A stretch of DNA of 24,384 nucleotides from the NCBI GenBank assembly GCA_003427395.1, contig BFEA01000275.1, positions 1,523,578 to 1,547,961 of the forward strand, in the 5' to 3' direction. The position numbers and the translations under genes are program-made. Below, in pieces: positions 8,334-18,173 of the stretch. The stretch is from Chara braunii. Lineage: Eukaryota; Streptophyta; Charophyceae; Charales; Characeae. Numbering within the stretch: position 1 is the first letter of the stretch; each line of letters opens with the position of its first letter. The notes under the pieces are model-generated. The model was not told where the DNA came from and ran no database searches. It saw only the letters and a list, made by a program, of their open reading frames with translations.

Positions 8334-8709
8334 GAACTTCTTCGAATGTTCAGTTGGTGCNGCTCCTTTTGGTGCTGCGCCTGTGACTCGGTATCANATT
8401 CGTACACTCCTCGTCTGACTCGACATGATGTGTTTGACAGATGAGAAGCGAGGTTGGTGATGACGACCAAAATTCATTCTGTACTTTTGCTTTTCAAGAG
8501 TGCACGCTTATCAGNNTTCCTGAACGTCTTCGAATGTTGAGTTGGTGCGGCTCCACTTTGATGCTGCGCCTNTGACTGGGCATCAAATTGATGCAGTCTT
8601 TGTCTGACTTCAAATGACGTGTTTGACAGAAGAGAAGTGAGGTGGGTAACGATGACCAAAATTCTTCCCGTGNCTTTGTCGTTCAAGAGAATTTGATTAT
8701 CAGCTTTCC
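8334..8709 (+). repeat. LINE 5'UTR tandem repeat, two copies of 188 bp
   Basis: GAACTTCTTCGAATGTTCAG (8334) and GAACGTCTTCGAATGTTGAG (8522) start two diverged copies. Further shared blocks are GTGTTTGACAGA and GACCAAAATTC. The arrangement resembles promoter monomers in the 5'UTR of some L1 elements; a promoter role is inference. Confidence 0.8.
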
Positions 8710-8781
8710 CGAGGAAAATCCGTGTGCTAAATGCTNGCCTTTAGGTTCTAGATCTCGGTGNGAGTAGAAGAATTTCTGGCG

Positions 8782-9240
8782 TGATTAACAGGAGGCAGTC
8801 TGACTCTGAACTGGTGATTTCCACCATCAACTTCTATCATGTAAGGATGGTTTGTTCTAATAACCTCGATCTCTACAAGATGGTAAGTGATGTGTGTTGT
8901 GATGACTCATGTTTAGTGAAGAGAATTGGAATATCTATTTGTTGGAGGTGTTTGTTCGAGGAAAACTGGAGTGCCCACAAATTGTCATTAGGGTTTTNTG
9001 GCCTTGACGTTAATACAAAGACCTCATTGCCTGATTAATAGTTTGTGGTCTGATTTTGATCTGGCGGTTTCGATTCTCAATCGTTGCCATTCAAGGAGGT
9101 CGAAACTTGGCAATCTTGATCTGTTGGATTTGTGGTTGTCCTGGCTTCGTTATGATTACGGTTNGAGAGNTGTGAAAACGTCNGGAGGTGTGTCTGGAAT
9201 AGCGAATAGGATCTTTCCTTGGACTCTTGTTTTTGNTGTT
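8782..9240 (+). repeat. LINE 5'UTR second, more diverged repeat, period about 251 bp
   Basis: GATTAACAGGAGGCAGTCTG at 8782 and GATTAATAGTTTGTGGTCTG at 9033 open two copies that share TCTGA..CTG.TGATTTC, AAGGA.G and the CTCGATCT/CTTGATCT positions. Divergence is clearly higher than in the 188-bp pair. No coding frame persists across it. Confidence 0.55.
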
Positions 9241-9384
9241 TGATAGAGTTGAACCCTTGTTCTTGGTTGATAGGGTTGAACACAAGAGCAGTGTACTCGN
9301 AAGAGCCGGATGTTGGTAGTGCCCTNACCGTTTACGGAAATTGATGAACGTCTGACCCTGATCGGTGGGTGTGGTTAAANACAG

Positions 9385-11100
9385 ATGGATCCCCAGCAAA
9401 ATGAGTTATGTGATATGGTACGTCGATGTTTCTTGACAGGTCAAGAGGAACCCCAAATTGCAGAGAAATACATCGCTACCAAACGCGATGAGTCTAGTAG
9501 TACAGTGGTGGTTGATATTGACGCNAGAGCGTCCGGGGTTACAGTAGAATANCTTCGACGNCACGGTGTGTTGGTGATTTTTCAGGGTTTGGGGAGTGAT
9601 GTGTCATTTACTGTCAAAGAAGAGTGGATTCNATCGGTTGAATCTGGATGGGACCCTGCGATGCTACGAGGCCAGTTAGGANGAATCAAGCCNGNAGGGC
9701 CGANCATGATCTCCTATTTGGCGGTCAACCATGTTTTGCGAGACTGGTTGATTAATACGTTACGCCAAGAAGACAACGTGATTGTGGGAAGGAAAAAGTG
9801 CAAGGTGTTGTACAAGCCTTGGGCGAGTCCCGCAGAACAGGCCAAAGCGAGGGAGGACCTCCAAGCACAGGTCTTTTGNATCANGGTGTTNAGGGTACCC
9901 TTCCTTGCGATGCCCTTTCTGGAAGCGGCGATCAGAAAAGAATTTGGTCAAGTAATAAAATCTTACTCCCCGGAACAAAATAAGGCAGCTCCGCGCCTGG
10001 TCAACCGCAGGTTTGATCTGCACCCGCGAGCCAAGTCAAGAGTGACCAAAAAATTGAAATTCAGGTCACCACAAGGATGGCATGATGTGGANGTGGCTAC
10101 TCAGGAAACCCCGTGGTGTCATGATTGTCGTTGGTATGGTCATCAGTCTGGGGCTTTAAACTGTCCAAACANAAAGGTCGGAGGTGCTTCNTCCTCCGGG
10201 TCTTCTACGCTACAGCCCTCTGGTACCCATATAACAGCTGTGCCGACTACACGAGGAATTANTGCAATGATNACAACAGTGACGAATACTACGGCGTTGA
10301 TTACGATGCAGATGGTGGGTTCTGAGTCGGGACAATCTTNGGGAGTGGGAGTAGNTCAGTCTGTTGTGGTACCGATAACCTCAACAGTGTCGGGACAATC
10401 TTCGGGAGTGGGAGTAGGTCAGTCTGTTGTGGTACCAATAACCTCAACAGGGTCGTCAGAGTCGACGGTAATTACTACAACTACGATACAATCTTAGGAA
10501 GATGGTAATGCTGGCACAGAACAAGTCTCACTGGCCCCTTTTCCGGGGTCCGAAGAACAAATGCCATTGGCAAAAGGTCAGTCACAGGTCCTCAGACAGA
10601 AAATACTTACGGGCGGTCCGAGAATTACTCCTGTCAAACCCTACCATCGAGATAGACCCAAACAGGGTGACAAAAAAGTTTCTTGGGCGGACCAGATGGA
10701 TCTGTTGGGGGAGTATCAGACGGACAGGGGAAAAGGCAAAAGCATAGATGAAAATGCAGACCAACCATTACGGGCAGACACTTATCCAGGACNGATTCAG
10801 GAGGCACTAGCAGCNNGACAACCATGGGTGGTCNTCCCACTGGTTTTTTCAGCGGTGGATGGGGATCTGCAGTTGATGGCAGCCTATTCGCAACAAGGAC
10901 ATCTGTTTCTGCCACACTTTGAACTGCTAACTGAGCCGACTGAGCAAGCGGTTCTTTCTGAGATCCGGAAATGGCTGCAGCCAGCGTATAGGGTCCGCTC
11001 ATACCCCTCTATGGAGTGGGTACGATTGACACCTGCAAATGATCAAGGTAGAACAGATATCCTCTGTTTTCCTTTTGTCGATGTGGATTGTAAATTCTGA
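9385..11100 (+). pseudogene. LINE ORF1 (RNA-binding, gag-like), one in-frame amber
   Basis: A single frame of about 571 codons from ATG at 9385 to TGA at 11100, broken only by TAG at 10495-10497 (GAA GAT GGT follow in frame). The N-terminal part (about 30-210) resembles the DUF4283-type region of plant LINE ORF1 proteins by general layout (VTVEXLRXHGVLVIFQGL ... VPFLAMPFLEAAIRKEFGQV); this is weak similarity. A zinc knuckle is visible at C245, C248, H253 and C260 (CHDCRWYGHQSGALNC, spacing CX2CX4HX6C instead of the usual CX4 at the end). Two 21-residue repeats follow at about 315-356, then a Ser/Thr-rich linker. ORF1 proteins coat the LINE RNA. Several codons are ambiguous because of Ns. Confidence 0.8.
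10327..10452 (+). repeat. Two 63-bp direct repeats inside ORF1 (21 aa each)
   Basis: The unit encodes SGQSSGVGVGQSVVVPITST plus one residue. Copies lie at 10327-10389 and 10390-10452 with almost no divergence, which suggests a recent duplication that keeps the frame. Confidence 0.9.
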
Positions 11101-11316
11101 AGTGCGAGACCCACCTATGCTGACTGATCGTAGATAGATTTCATTACAACTACTCAAAAATCCTGTGGGACAGACGGCAGTAGACACACGCATTTATGAC
11201 TGTTGGAATGCAGCCTTGCTGTCCCAAGTGGATTCGCACGTCCCTTGGCACAAAAGTATATTCTCAAACCAGTTTCTCCTCCTCAAGTGCGCGGATTGGC
11301 CTGTTGAGTAAATGTG

Positions 11317-14300
11317 ATGGATGTAATCCGATTGATATCATGGAATGTTCGTGGACTGGGATCCAGACGAGTGGCGATAAAAAGATTTTTGATTAGAACA
11401 CTAATGAGAAACAAAGGAGTGCAAATTCTGTTGTTGCAAGAAACAAAGTTGAATAACGATGCTATTATTGAGCAATGGGGTTGGTGGCTGGGCCAGCAGT
11501 TTTGGGCCCTGGCCAGAGGAACCCGCGGAGGAGTCGCTATTCTTTTCTCCCGTACTTTCCCGTTTCGGATCACAGACCATAGGAATGACCCGTTTGGTAG
11601 ATGGCAGTGGGTCCGGACGGAAGTGTGTCAAGAGCAATGGGCAATTTTCAACATTTATGCCTCGACTTCACAACAGGAATGAGTAAACCTCTTCAAGTCT
11701 TTGCCTTGGCTGATTCCGGATGTCGACAGACTTATTTTGGGTGGGGACTGGAATACAATACTGATACCGGGTTGGATTCTCTACCTGTGGCACCGGTGGG
11801 ACTGGATGCATTGCAACTGTTAGATGTCACTTCTTTGAATGGTTTCTCAGTCTTGTACCGACTGTTACATCCTGCTGATCGAGGTTTTACCTATTTTGCA
11901 GCAGGAGCGACCCAACAGCAGTACATTCCTAGGAGTAGATTAGATCTTTTTTTTTGCTTCGGACGCTTTGATCTCTAGGTTATCCAGATGTTTTGTGATC
12001 CCCCATACGGGATCGGATCACCAACCACTGTTTTTGGAACTTTTTCTTCGTACTACAATTAGAGTAGGACATGACAGGAAATCGTTGCCGGAATGGGTGG
12101 TCCGTGGTCAACAGTTTATCCATTTTGTGCATGATTTTTGGCCAAAATGGCGGACTTCCAAGTATTTGTTTGCCTCGGAGGCTGATTGGTATCTAGGTGG
12201 TCAGAGAGTGGTGTTATAGCGAGGCCTATTAATCAAAAGGATGATAGTGACTAATAGTCGTGATGACCTGCATAGAATTAATGAAGAGATGCAAGATCTG
12301 ATACAAATGACATCTAAGTCCAATGTTGATGAGCAAACTTTTATGAACATAATGGATTGTTTGCAGCAACGTTGGACATTTCAAGCCCAGCCAGCGATCA
12401 AGACTGTCATCCACAACAAACGAGTAAGTTGGTCAGTGAAAGGAGACCGGATGACTGCAAACTTCTTTGCTAGTCATCGTCCACAGCCTCGCCTGCAATT
12501 GATCTTGGCAATGCAGCACCCTTTTGATGACCAGGCGCCTTTGGCAACAGATAATCACTCGATTATAACTAATATATCATTATTCTACGAGAACCTGTTG
12601 TCATCACAGGCACAATACACTGAACAGCAGTTGCTTCATCAATTTCGAGATGAAGTTTGGAACAGAGTTGATAAGAAATTGGATGTTATACAACTGACAA
12701 ACTTAGAAGCAGACATCACTCTNNNNNNNNNNNNNNNNNNNNNNNNNNNNNNNNNNNNNNNNNNNNNNNNNNNNNNNNNNNNNNNNNNNNNNNNNNNNNN
12801 NNNNNNNNNNNNNNNNNNNNNNNNNNNAAGTGACTGAAGCACTCAGATCCCTGGCCCCTCATAAAACGCCTGGGACGGATGGGCTGCCTGCACAATTTTT
12901 TCGTCAATTCTCATTGCACCTGTTACCGGAATTGCTACACATTTGCCAGGCTGTGTGGAACGGAGCTGATTTCCCGCCGCAAGTGTTTCAAGGCTTTATC
13001 ACATTTTCGCACAAGAAAGGAGCAGTGACAGACATAAGAAATTATAGACCGATTACGTTGATGTCTGCATTGTACAAAATTTTTGCAAAAGTATTAACAG
13101 CAAGATTGCAAAAGGTGCTTCCACATCTGATTCACCCGACTCAAACCGGGTTTGTCCCGGGGAGACAGATCCTCCACAATGTGATGATTGTGGAATAGTT
13201 ACTGGAACAGGCTATGAGAGAGGGCGATAGCTTTGCCATTGTCCTGTTGGATCTGGAGAAAGCATACGACCGAGTAGGATGGGAATTTTTGCAGGCGACA
13301 TTAACAGTCTTTGGATTCGGGCCAAAATTCAAACATGCAGTTTCTGCTCTTCTTCATAAAGCGACTTCACAACTTTGTGTCAATGGCATGCTGTCGAATC
13401 CCATTCATCTCACTCGGTCAGTCAGGCAAGGTTGCCCAATGGCACCATATTTGTATATATTGTATGTAGAAATCATGCACATCTTGATCAGGACTGATCC
13501 GGAGATTCCAGGAGTGATACTGCCCTCGGGAGAAAGACTGAAATCAGAAGCATTCGCAGATGATTCAGTTGCTTTCACACCGTTAACTGACGAAGCCTTT
13601 TTTTCCTTGAGGAACACAGTTCAGTTTTTCTGTCAGTTATCACAAGCGGCGGTGAATTGGTCCAAGTTTGCAGTGTTGATACCGCCTCAGGTACAGCCTC
13701 CGCAACATTGGGGTCTTAGAGTTGTCATTTCATCACAACATGAACGGTTGTTGGGACATAGCATTTCATTTGAACCACAGCAGATGAGAGACTTGACACA
13801 ATCCCTCACCAGACTGCGTACAGCAATTCAGCCATGGACCCAACACAAGGGCACAAACTTGTTTGGGAGAGCGATAGTCATCAACAATGCAGTCTTGTCT
13901 ACATTGTGGTATACACGTTCCCTTTTCCACCTTGACTGGGCGTCGTTACACTTGATATCGCATTATCTATGGAAAGAAGAGATGAGTGATGAAAACTTTT
14001 TGCCCAAGGTAGCTTGGAATACTGTTGTACAACCGAAACGAGCCGGAGGACTCTCGATCTTGGACCCTGAAAGTCAGATAACTGCCCTGTTGGCAAGATG
14101 GGTCCCATGGGCGATCTTGGAATCACCGTATGCACCCTGGAGACAGTTGGCGGAATTTACTCTTTTTTTATTTTTGGATTGGTCTGATTTGCGATGTTTT
14201 TGGTTAGCATTTCTGAACCCGGAATATCTCAGAAAGCAAATCCCNTCGGGAGTATGGGCAGGAATCCTGAAGGCATGGAAAGCTGTCTGCCCCCGTCTGC

Positions 14301-15664
14301 AACAGCCTCACATGGTATTTGAGAGACTACTTACTCAGCCTTTGATTGGCAACCCGTGGATACTGACAGTCCAAGGCCAGCCGTTTGCCTACTTTGGACC
14401 TGGCCAATTTGGGAATGCTTGGATGCCAAGAGGGATTGGAACTCTCGCAGATTTGTAGGATGTACATACAGCAGACTGAAAAACTTTTGAATCATTATCT
14501 CTCTCACTGACAGGACTATAGCACCAACAACAACATCTCCAACAACTGCAGCAAGCGATAGCTCCAAACTGGATAGATATCCTGAAGAATGGTCTACAAT
14601 TGTCTGAAGGGATGTGGTACAAGCAGGGAGATCAAGGTATGCCGCGATACATTTGGAGAAAGGAAACGTATTCAGAAGCGGTTGACATACCTTTTTCATG
14701 CTGGAAAGTCCAAGGCCAAGCTTATTCATATGGAGAACCGCTGCGGTGTTTGCAAGAAGAGATCCCGGTGCCCCCAATGGAACAAATGCAGGCAGTGTGT
14801 GTGCTAGAACATAACAATAATTACAGACCATTTTGTCTGCAGTCACGGTGTTCACATCTGCCGGTGGATCCCAGAGACTGGGCATGGCAGCATTCCCGGG
14901 ACCCAGACAAATTGGTCTTCTTACAAGAATACACAACGAAATTAGGATATCAGACAATGAGACCGCAGGTGGATGTAAACTGGATAGTGGCACGACGGTG
15001 GATGGCGACTGGTTGGATCGCTGATTCATTGCCTAGACTAGCACAGGCGCTACCGAACTTGTGGAAGCAACTTTTGGATCTGACAAACAAGAAGCATGCC
15101 AGTCTGTTGTGGTTACTGACACATCTGGCCTTGCCAGTAGCCAATTGGTGCTCACGAAGGACAGTCAAGGCTACGTCATTATGCTCAATCTGCCCGGGGG
15201 TACGAGTGGAGGATGTTCAACATTTTCTGCTGCTGTGCGACGATGCCAAGCCTTTCTGGGATTGGTGGAGATATTCCCCAGTCCCGATCCTAGACGTGAG
15301 GACAAGATGGGACGACAGTTTTGCATTACTGGGTATAGCTGCCAGACGAACTTGTCCGTCGCTTGGCTACACTCATGCGGAAGAAACGATTNGGGCGGCC
15401 ATCCTTTGGACTTTCTGGAATTGCCGAAATATGGCAGTTCGTAACGGGGAGAAGACAACTCCCCCCATGATCAGAGCAGAAGCGAAATATAATATCAAAT
15501 TGGCTATCTCTGCAGACTGGGAACACCGGGTGCAAAACAAAGGGTGTACGGCTAAAGCTGTGAAATGGTTTCGAATGAAATGGGGAGCTTTCAACGGGCT
15601 GTGTACAGTGAGTACGCAAGGAGGAAATATTCCGGTCTTAGTTTACTCAGAATTTTTCTCATGA
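11317..15664 (+). pseudogene. LINE ORF2: APE endonuclease, reverse transcriptase, zf-RVT; several stops and frameshifts
   Basis: Start ATG at 11317, after an in-frame TGA at 11305. Endonuclease: LISWNVRGLG (residues 6-15), LLLQETKL, GGDWN (11740-11754), SDHQP (12013-12027). Reverse transcriptase: KTPGTDGLPAQFF, NYRPITLMSALYKIFAKV, TGFVPGRQI, LLDLEKAYDRVGW, VRQGCPMAPYLY, and the catalytic FADD box at 13553-13564. Zinc knuckle CSICPG...QHFLLLC at 15182-15238 (CX2CX9HX4C). Damage: in-frame TGA at 11680, frameshifts near 11760 and in the T run near 11948, TAG at 12217, the N gap, TAG at 13196, and TAG at 14456 followed by stops or a frameshift to about 14523. The reading is otherwise continuous to the TGA at 15662-15664. 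Clearly the enzyme ORF of the LINE, now dead. Confidence 0.9.
12723..12827. other. Assembly gap of 105 N within ORF2
   Basis: It falls between the endonuclease-RT linker and the first RT block. The reading frame before it (frame 1) and after it (frame 2) disagree, so the real length probably differs from 105 by a non-multiple of three, or an indel lies within. Confidence 0.99.
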
Positions 15665-16394
15665 TTGTTTTTGGAGACTACAAAAACTAGGGAGTCATTG
15701 TTTAGCATTGTACTCGCTTTGTAATGGCTTGTTTTTGTTTTGTGGCAGCACTGTAGTTCTGCACAATGAGGTAAATTTAGTAGGATTTGCATTAGATTTA
15801 TAACAGATTAGAGTAGATTAGAAGTTATCTCTCACTTCATTTTTAGTACATTTTTGGGTTTTACAAATTGGACATTGAATCCGGGGGGCAAGGGTCCTGA
15901 TCAATAGACAACTGTGGCTGGGGATGGGATTGGCCAGGAGAGCCTTTTTCAGCCCAGAGGGATGCAGTATTCATGTAAGGGACTTCCTCCTTCGTGTCGC
16001 CACGAAGTTCAGACTATATCATCATCCCAAGCAGGGATGTCTGGCGTGTAGTCGTTGAGGGGCGCAGCGCATGTATCAACACATGACTTCCCTGCTGATT
16101 GTCCGCAGCGACGCATTCATTATCATTATTTTGCTTGCGTCACTCGGTTGGAGGTTCCAGCATATAGCCAGATTTTGTCTTTGATGCTGAAGAAAATACC
16201 CCTTTGTCGAGGAATTTCGCTTGTTCATGTTATTCGCTAAATTTGGTTTTGCTTTTAATTCATAATGGCTTTTAGTCCACTAGAACAATTTGCTATTATT
16301 CCATTGATTCCTTTTCGCCGGGCCCATTTCCCGGTTATAAATCATTTTTGGAAAAAAATAAAAAAAATAAAAAATAAAAATAAAATAAAGTAAA
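15665..16394 (+). other. LINE 3'UTR and A-rich tail
   Basis: A non-coding stretch after the ORF2 stop. The tail at 16352-16394 is A-rich with interspersed T (AAAATAAAA pattern) rather than pure poly(A), ending TAAAATAAAGTAAA directly before the right target duplication. Confidence 0.75.
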
Positions 16395-16409
16395 GAAATT
16401 CATTACCAA
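16395..16409 (+). repeat. Right target-site duplication of the LINE
   Basis: GAAATTCATTACCAA, 14 of 15 identical to 7791-7805. It is immediately followed by ATTTGAGAT, which also follows CCAA in copy D (reverse strand of about 20195), so the host repeat continues here. Confidence 0.8.
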
Positions 16410-16605
16410 ATTTGAGATTATTTGTTTTTTTTTTCCCCATACGGGGCTGTATGTACGGCCATACGACCGTACGATAAACCCCTCATATCGTACGGAGAGT
16501 TACACAGTCACATGGTACAGTGAATTTCAGATGGAAAAACATAATACCAATTACATCTAAGGCTACCAGAGTGGCCCGGCGTCACTTGCCCGGCCGGGCC
16601 AAAAA
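16410..16605 (-). repeat. Right part of the dispersed repeat interrupted by the LINE
   Basis: Continues copy B beyond the insertion. Modules in order are an ATTTGAGATTATTTG start, a T tract, a palindromic cluster (TGTATGTACGGCCATACGAC, 16449-16468), GTGAATTTCAGATGG (16520-16534), and a GC module GCCCGGCCGGGCC (about 16588-16600). Its left half at 7520-7790 holds the same kinds of module in mirror order. Confidence 0.55.
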
Positions 16606-16624
16606 CTTCTCAAATTATATATAT

Positions 16625-17310
16625 ATATCTCATACTTGCAACCTCACGAACCGCACATTCATGCGGAGTTCTGTGCGGAGTTCCGTGCAGGGCGTGCCTG
16701 TGCGGAATCGTGCAGGTTTTTTATTTTTATTTTTATTATTTTATCTTTTTTTGGAAGGGGAAACGGGGGGCTTATGACAGGAAGATGGGGATATGGCAAG
16801 GAGAGGGGGATATGGAGAGGAGGAGGAGGATGTGGACGAGGAGGACGACGAGGATAGCGAGGACGACGAGGAGTCAAGACGGGGGACGAGAAGAGATGGA
16901 CGGAGGGAAAAGAGGAAGGGAAGGAGGAGGACGACGAGTGGGAGGAGGAGACATGGACGGCGAGGAAGAGGAGGACACGAGGAGACATGGACGGTGAGGA
17001 AGTATGAGGAGGAGGAGGAGACAAAGAGGATGAGGAAGGGCAGGAGGAGGAGGACGAGGAGATGAAAAGGAGGAGAAGACATGGAGGATGAGGAAGGGGA
17101 GGAGGAGCAAGGTGAGGCAGTACTCCTAGAATTTTTTTTTTCACCTCGCTTATAATTTTGGCGGGGGCCCTCAAACGCACCGTTTCGACCCTGGCCTCTT
17201 TTTTTTTCTGAGGGGGGTGACGGGTCATTCTCCGCACACGTCATGCACCGCACGGGATCAGTTGGGCGCATCCGCCGCACGTAGGGAACCGCCCGCTGCA
17301 CTTGCATGTA
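16625..17310. repeat. Polypurine (GGA-rich) tract with partly mirrored flanks
   Basis: 16793-17115 is almost entirely purine on the + strand, mostly GGA/GAC/GAG with two copies of AGGAGACATGGACGG (near 16947 and 16979). ORFs across it are Arg/Glu- or Ser/Pro-rich artefacts. The flanks look weakly inverted: TATATATCTCATACTTGCA on the left and TGCACTTGCATGTATGATAT on the right, each with GTGCGG/CCGCAC clusters inside, so the tract may be the core of an inverted-repeat element. Confidence 0.5.
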
Positions 17311-17318
17311 TGATATAT

Positions 17319-17321
<3 letters not shown>

Positions 17322-17360
<39 letters not shown>

Positions 17361-17414
17361 TCAAATAGATATATATATATATATATCGTCAAATATATAT
17401 ATATATATCGTCAA
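17322..17414. repeat. (AT)n microsatellite with CGTCAAATA interruptions
   Basis: Three AT runs are each followed by CGTCAAATA (about 17359, 17387 and 17409). It borders the polypurine element on the left and the hammerhead-like sequence on the right. Confidence 0.9.
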
Positions 17415-17475
17415 ATAGAACTGCCCGGTAAACCGTAGGCAGAGAGGGAGAAGAGGACAACAAACAAGGGGCTGT

Positions 17476-17512
17476 GACAAACTGTTTCGTCGGAGTTTCA
17501 CCGACTCATCAG
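17476..17512 (-). ncRNA. Hammerhead ribozyme core, possibly type I; stem I not conserved
   Basis: Read on the - strand: CUGAUGA (17512-17506); stem II GUCGG/CCGAC, a perfect 5-bp helix with loop UGAAACU; GAA; then a minimal stem III ACA/UGU with loop GUU; and C17 (17476) as the last base of the cleavage triplet GUC. All invariant core nucleotides of the hammerhead family are present, including the A15.1-U16.1 and G10.1-C11.1 pairs. A 3-bp stem III is seen in type I hammerheads of some retroelements. The sequences that should form stem I (UAUAGCCUC 5' and ACAGCCCC 3') do not pair well, so self-cleavage as a monomer is doubtful. It lies 43 bp upstream of dispersed-repeat copy C, in the opposite orientation. 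Confidence 0.6.
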
Positions 17513-17555
17513 GAGGCTATATATATATTTCAAACTTGTATTTTATATTTTTAAT

Positions 17556-17630
17556 TTGGTAAAGAATTTCGATGTGACCCTGAGGCAAAAGTTGTTCAGT
17601 TTAATTTTCTGCATAACATAGTTTTTTTCG

Positions 17631-17663
<33 letters not shown>
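17556..17663 (+). repeat. Dispersed repeat family, copy C, with T tract
   Basis: TTGGTAAAGAATTTCGATG, then GACCCTGAGGCAAAAGTTG and TTTTCTGCATAACATAG, nearly identical to copy B (7735-7805 reversed). It ends in a run of about 30 T and then a GC module, as in copy A. Confidence 0.75.
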
Positions 17664-17667
<4 letters not shown>

Positions 17668-17671
17668 GGAC

Positions 17672-17857
17672 CTTCCCTTGTCCTTGCACGGGCTCTGGCC
17701 ACCCAGGACCCGGGCGCCCCGGCTGGTAGCCTAGGATTACATGCTATAGCAGGCAGCTATAGCGCTTCCCTTGTCCTTGCACGGGCTCTGGCCACCCAGG
17801 ACCCGGGCGGCCCGGCTGGTAGCCTAGGATTACATGCTATAGCAGGCAGCTATAGCG
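17672..17857 (+). repeat. 93-bp tandem duplication, one mismatch
   Basis: Copies 17672-17764 and 17765-17857 start CTTCCCTTGTCCTTGCACGG, contain GACCCGGGCG and end CAGGCAGCTATAGCG. They differ at a single G/C position. The duplication takes the place of the GC module that follows the T tract in repeat copy A. An ORF spans it, but it is Ala/Leu/Gly-rich and has no support. Confidence 0.93.
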
Positions 17858-18142
17858 AATTTATAAACCAAACAGTCCTATCAATTGCCACTGACACTCA
17901 GCAGACTTCGCAGAACATTTTCCGCTGCGAATCTCAAACCAACAGCACTGAAACTTCATTGTCTATTTATCGGAGTATTTTCGTCATGAATTCCAAACCA
18001 AAACAAAAGTTGGAAACCTTTTTCTGAGACACTTTCCGCTGAAGTGGAGGAGATGGAAAACGAAAATACTCAGTGGCCAGGTCTGCTTACTTCGCCAATT
18101 CATAACCTCGGTGGCAAGCCTTGTTCTTCTTCTTCTTCTTCT

Positions 18143-18173
<31 letters not shown>

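Larger units (their letters stand above)
7806..16394 (+). mobile_element. L1-type LINE retrotransposon, about 8.6 kb, full-length but decayed
   Basis: The element starts GGGACAATACC at 7806, directly after the left 15-bp duplication, and ends in an A-rich tail (16352-16394) directly before the right one. In order it has a 1.58-kb 5'UTR with tandem repeats, ORF1 (9385-11100), a 217-bp spacer, ORF2 with APE endonuclease, reverse transcriptase and zinc knuckle (11317-15664), and a 3'UTR of about 0.7 kb. No RNase H domain is evident. It would copy itself by target-primed reverse transcription. Both ORFs carry stops and ORF2 also has frameshifts, so this copy is not autonomous. Scattered Ns in its 5' half and the gap at 12723 suggest a collapsed multi-copy repeat. 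Confidence 0.88.

Noticed and set aside
12212-12228. Another GGGCCTC-type element end inside the LINE (AGCGAGGCCTATT)
   Set aside because: It is short, has no partner end, and the LINE reading frame continues through it.
475-14458. UAG reassigned to a sense codon
   Set aside because: TGA and frameshifts also break the same ORFs, the elements are clearly decayed, and a simple C-to-T explanation exists. Kept only as an alternative in the findings.
16055-16240. 61-codon ORF in the LINE 3'UTR
   Set aside because: It is short, has no motif, and lies after the zinc-knuckle domain that normally ends ORF2.
16659-17364. Ser/Pro-rich ORFs on the - strand and Arg/Glu-rich ORFs on the + strand
   Set aside because: All are translations of the polypurine tract and the (AT)n microsatellite.
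17662-18027. 121-codon ORF across the 93-bp duplication
   Set aside because: It is open only because the repeat unit length is a multiple of three; the composition is repetitive and no motif is seen.
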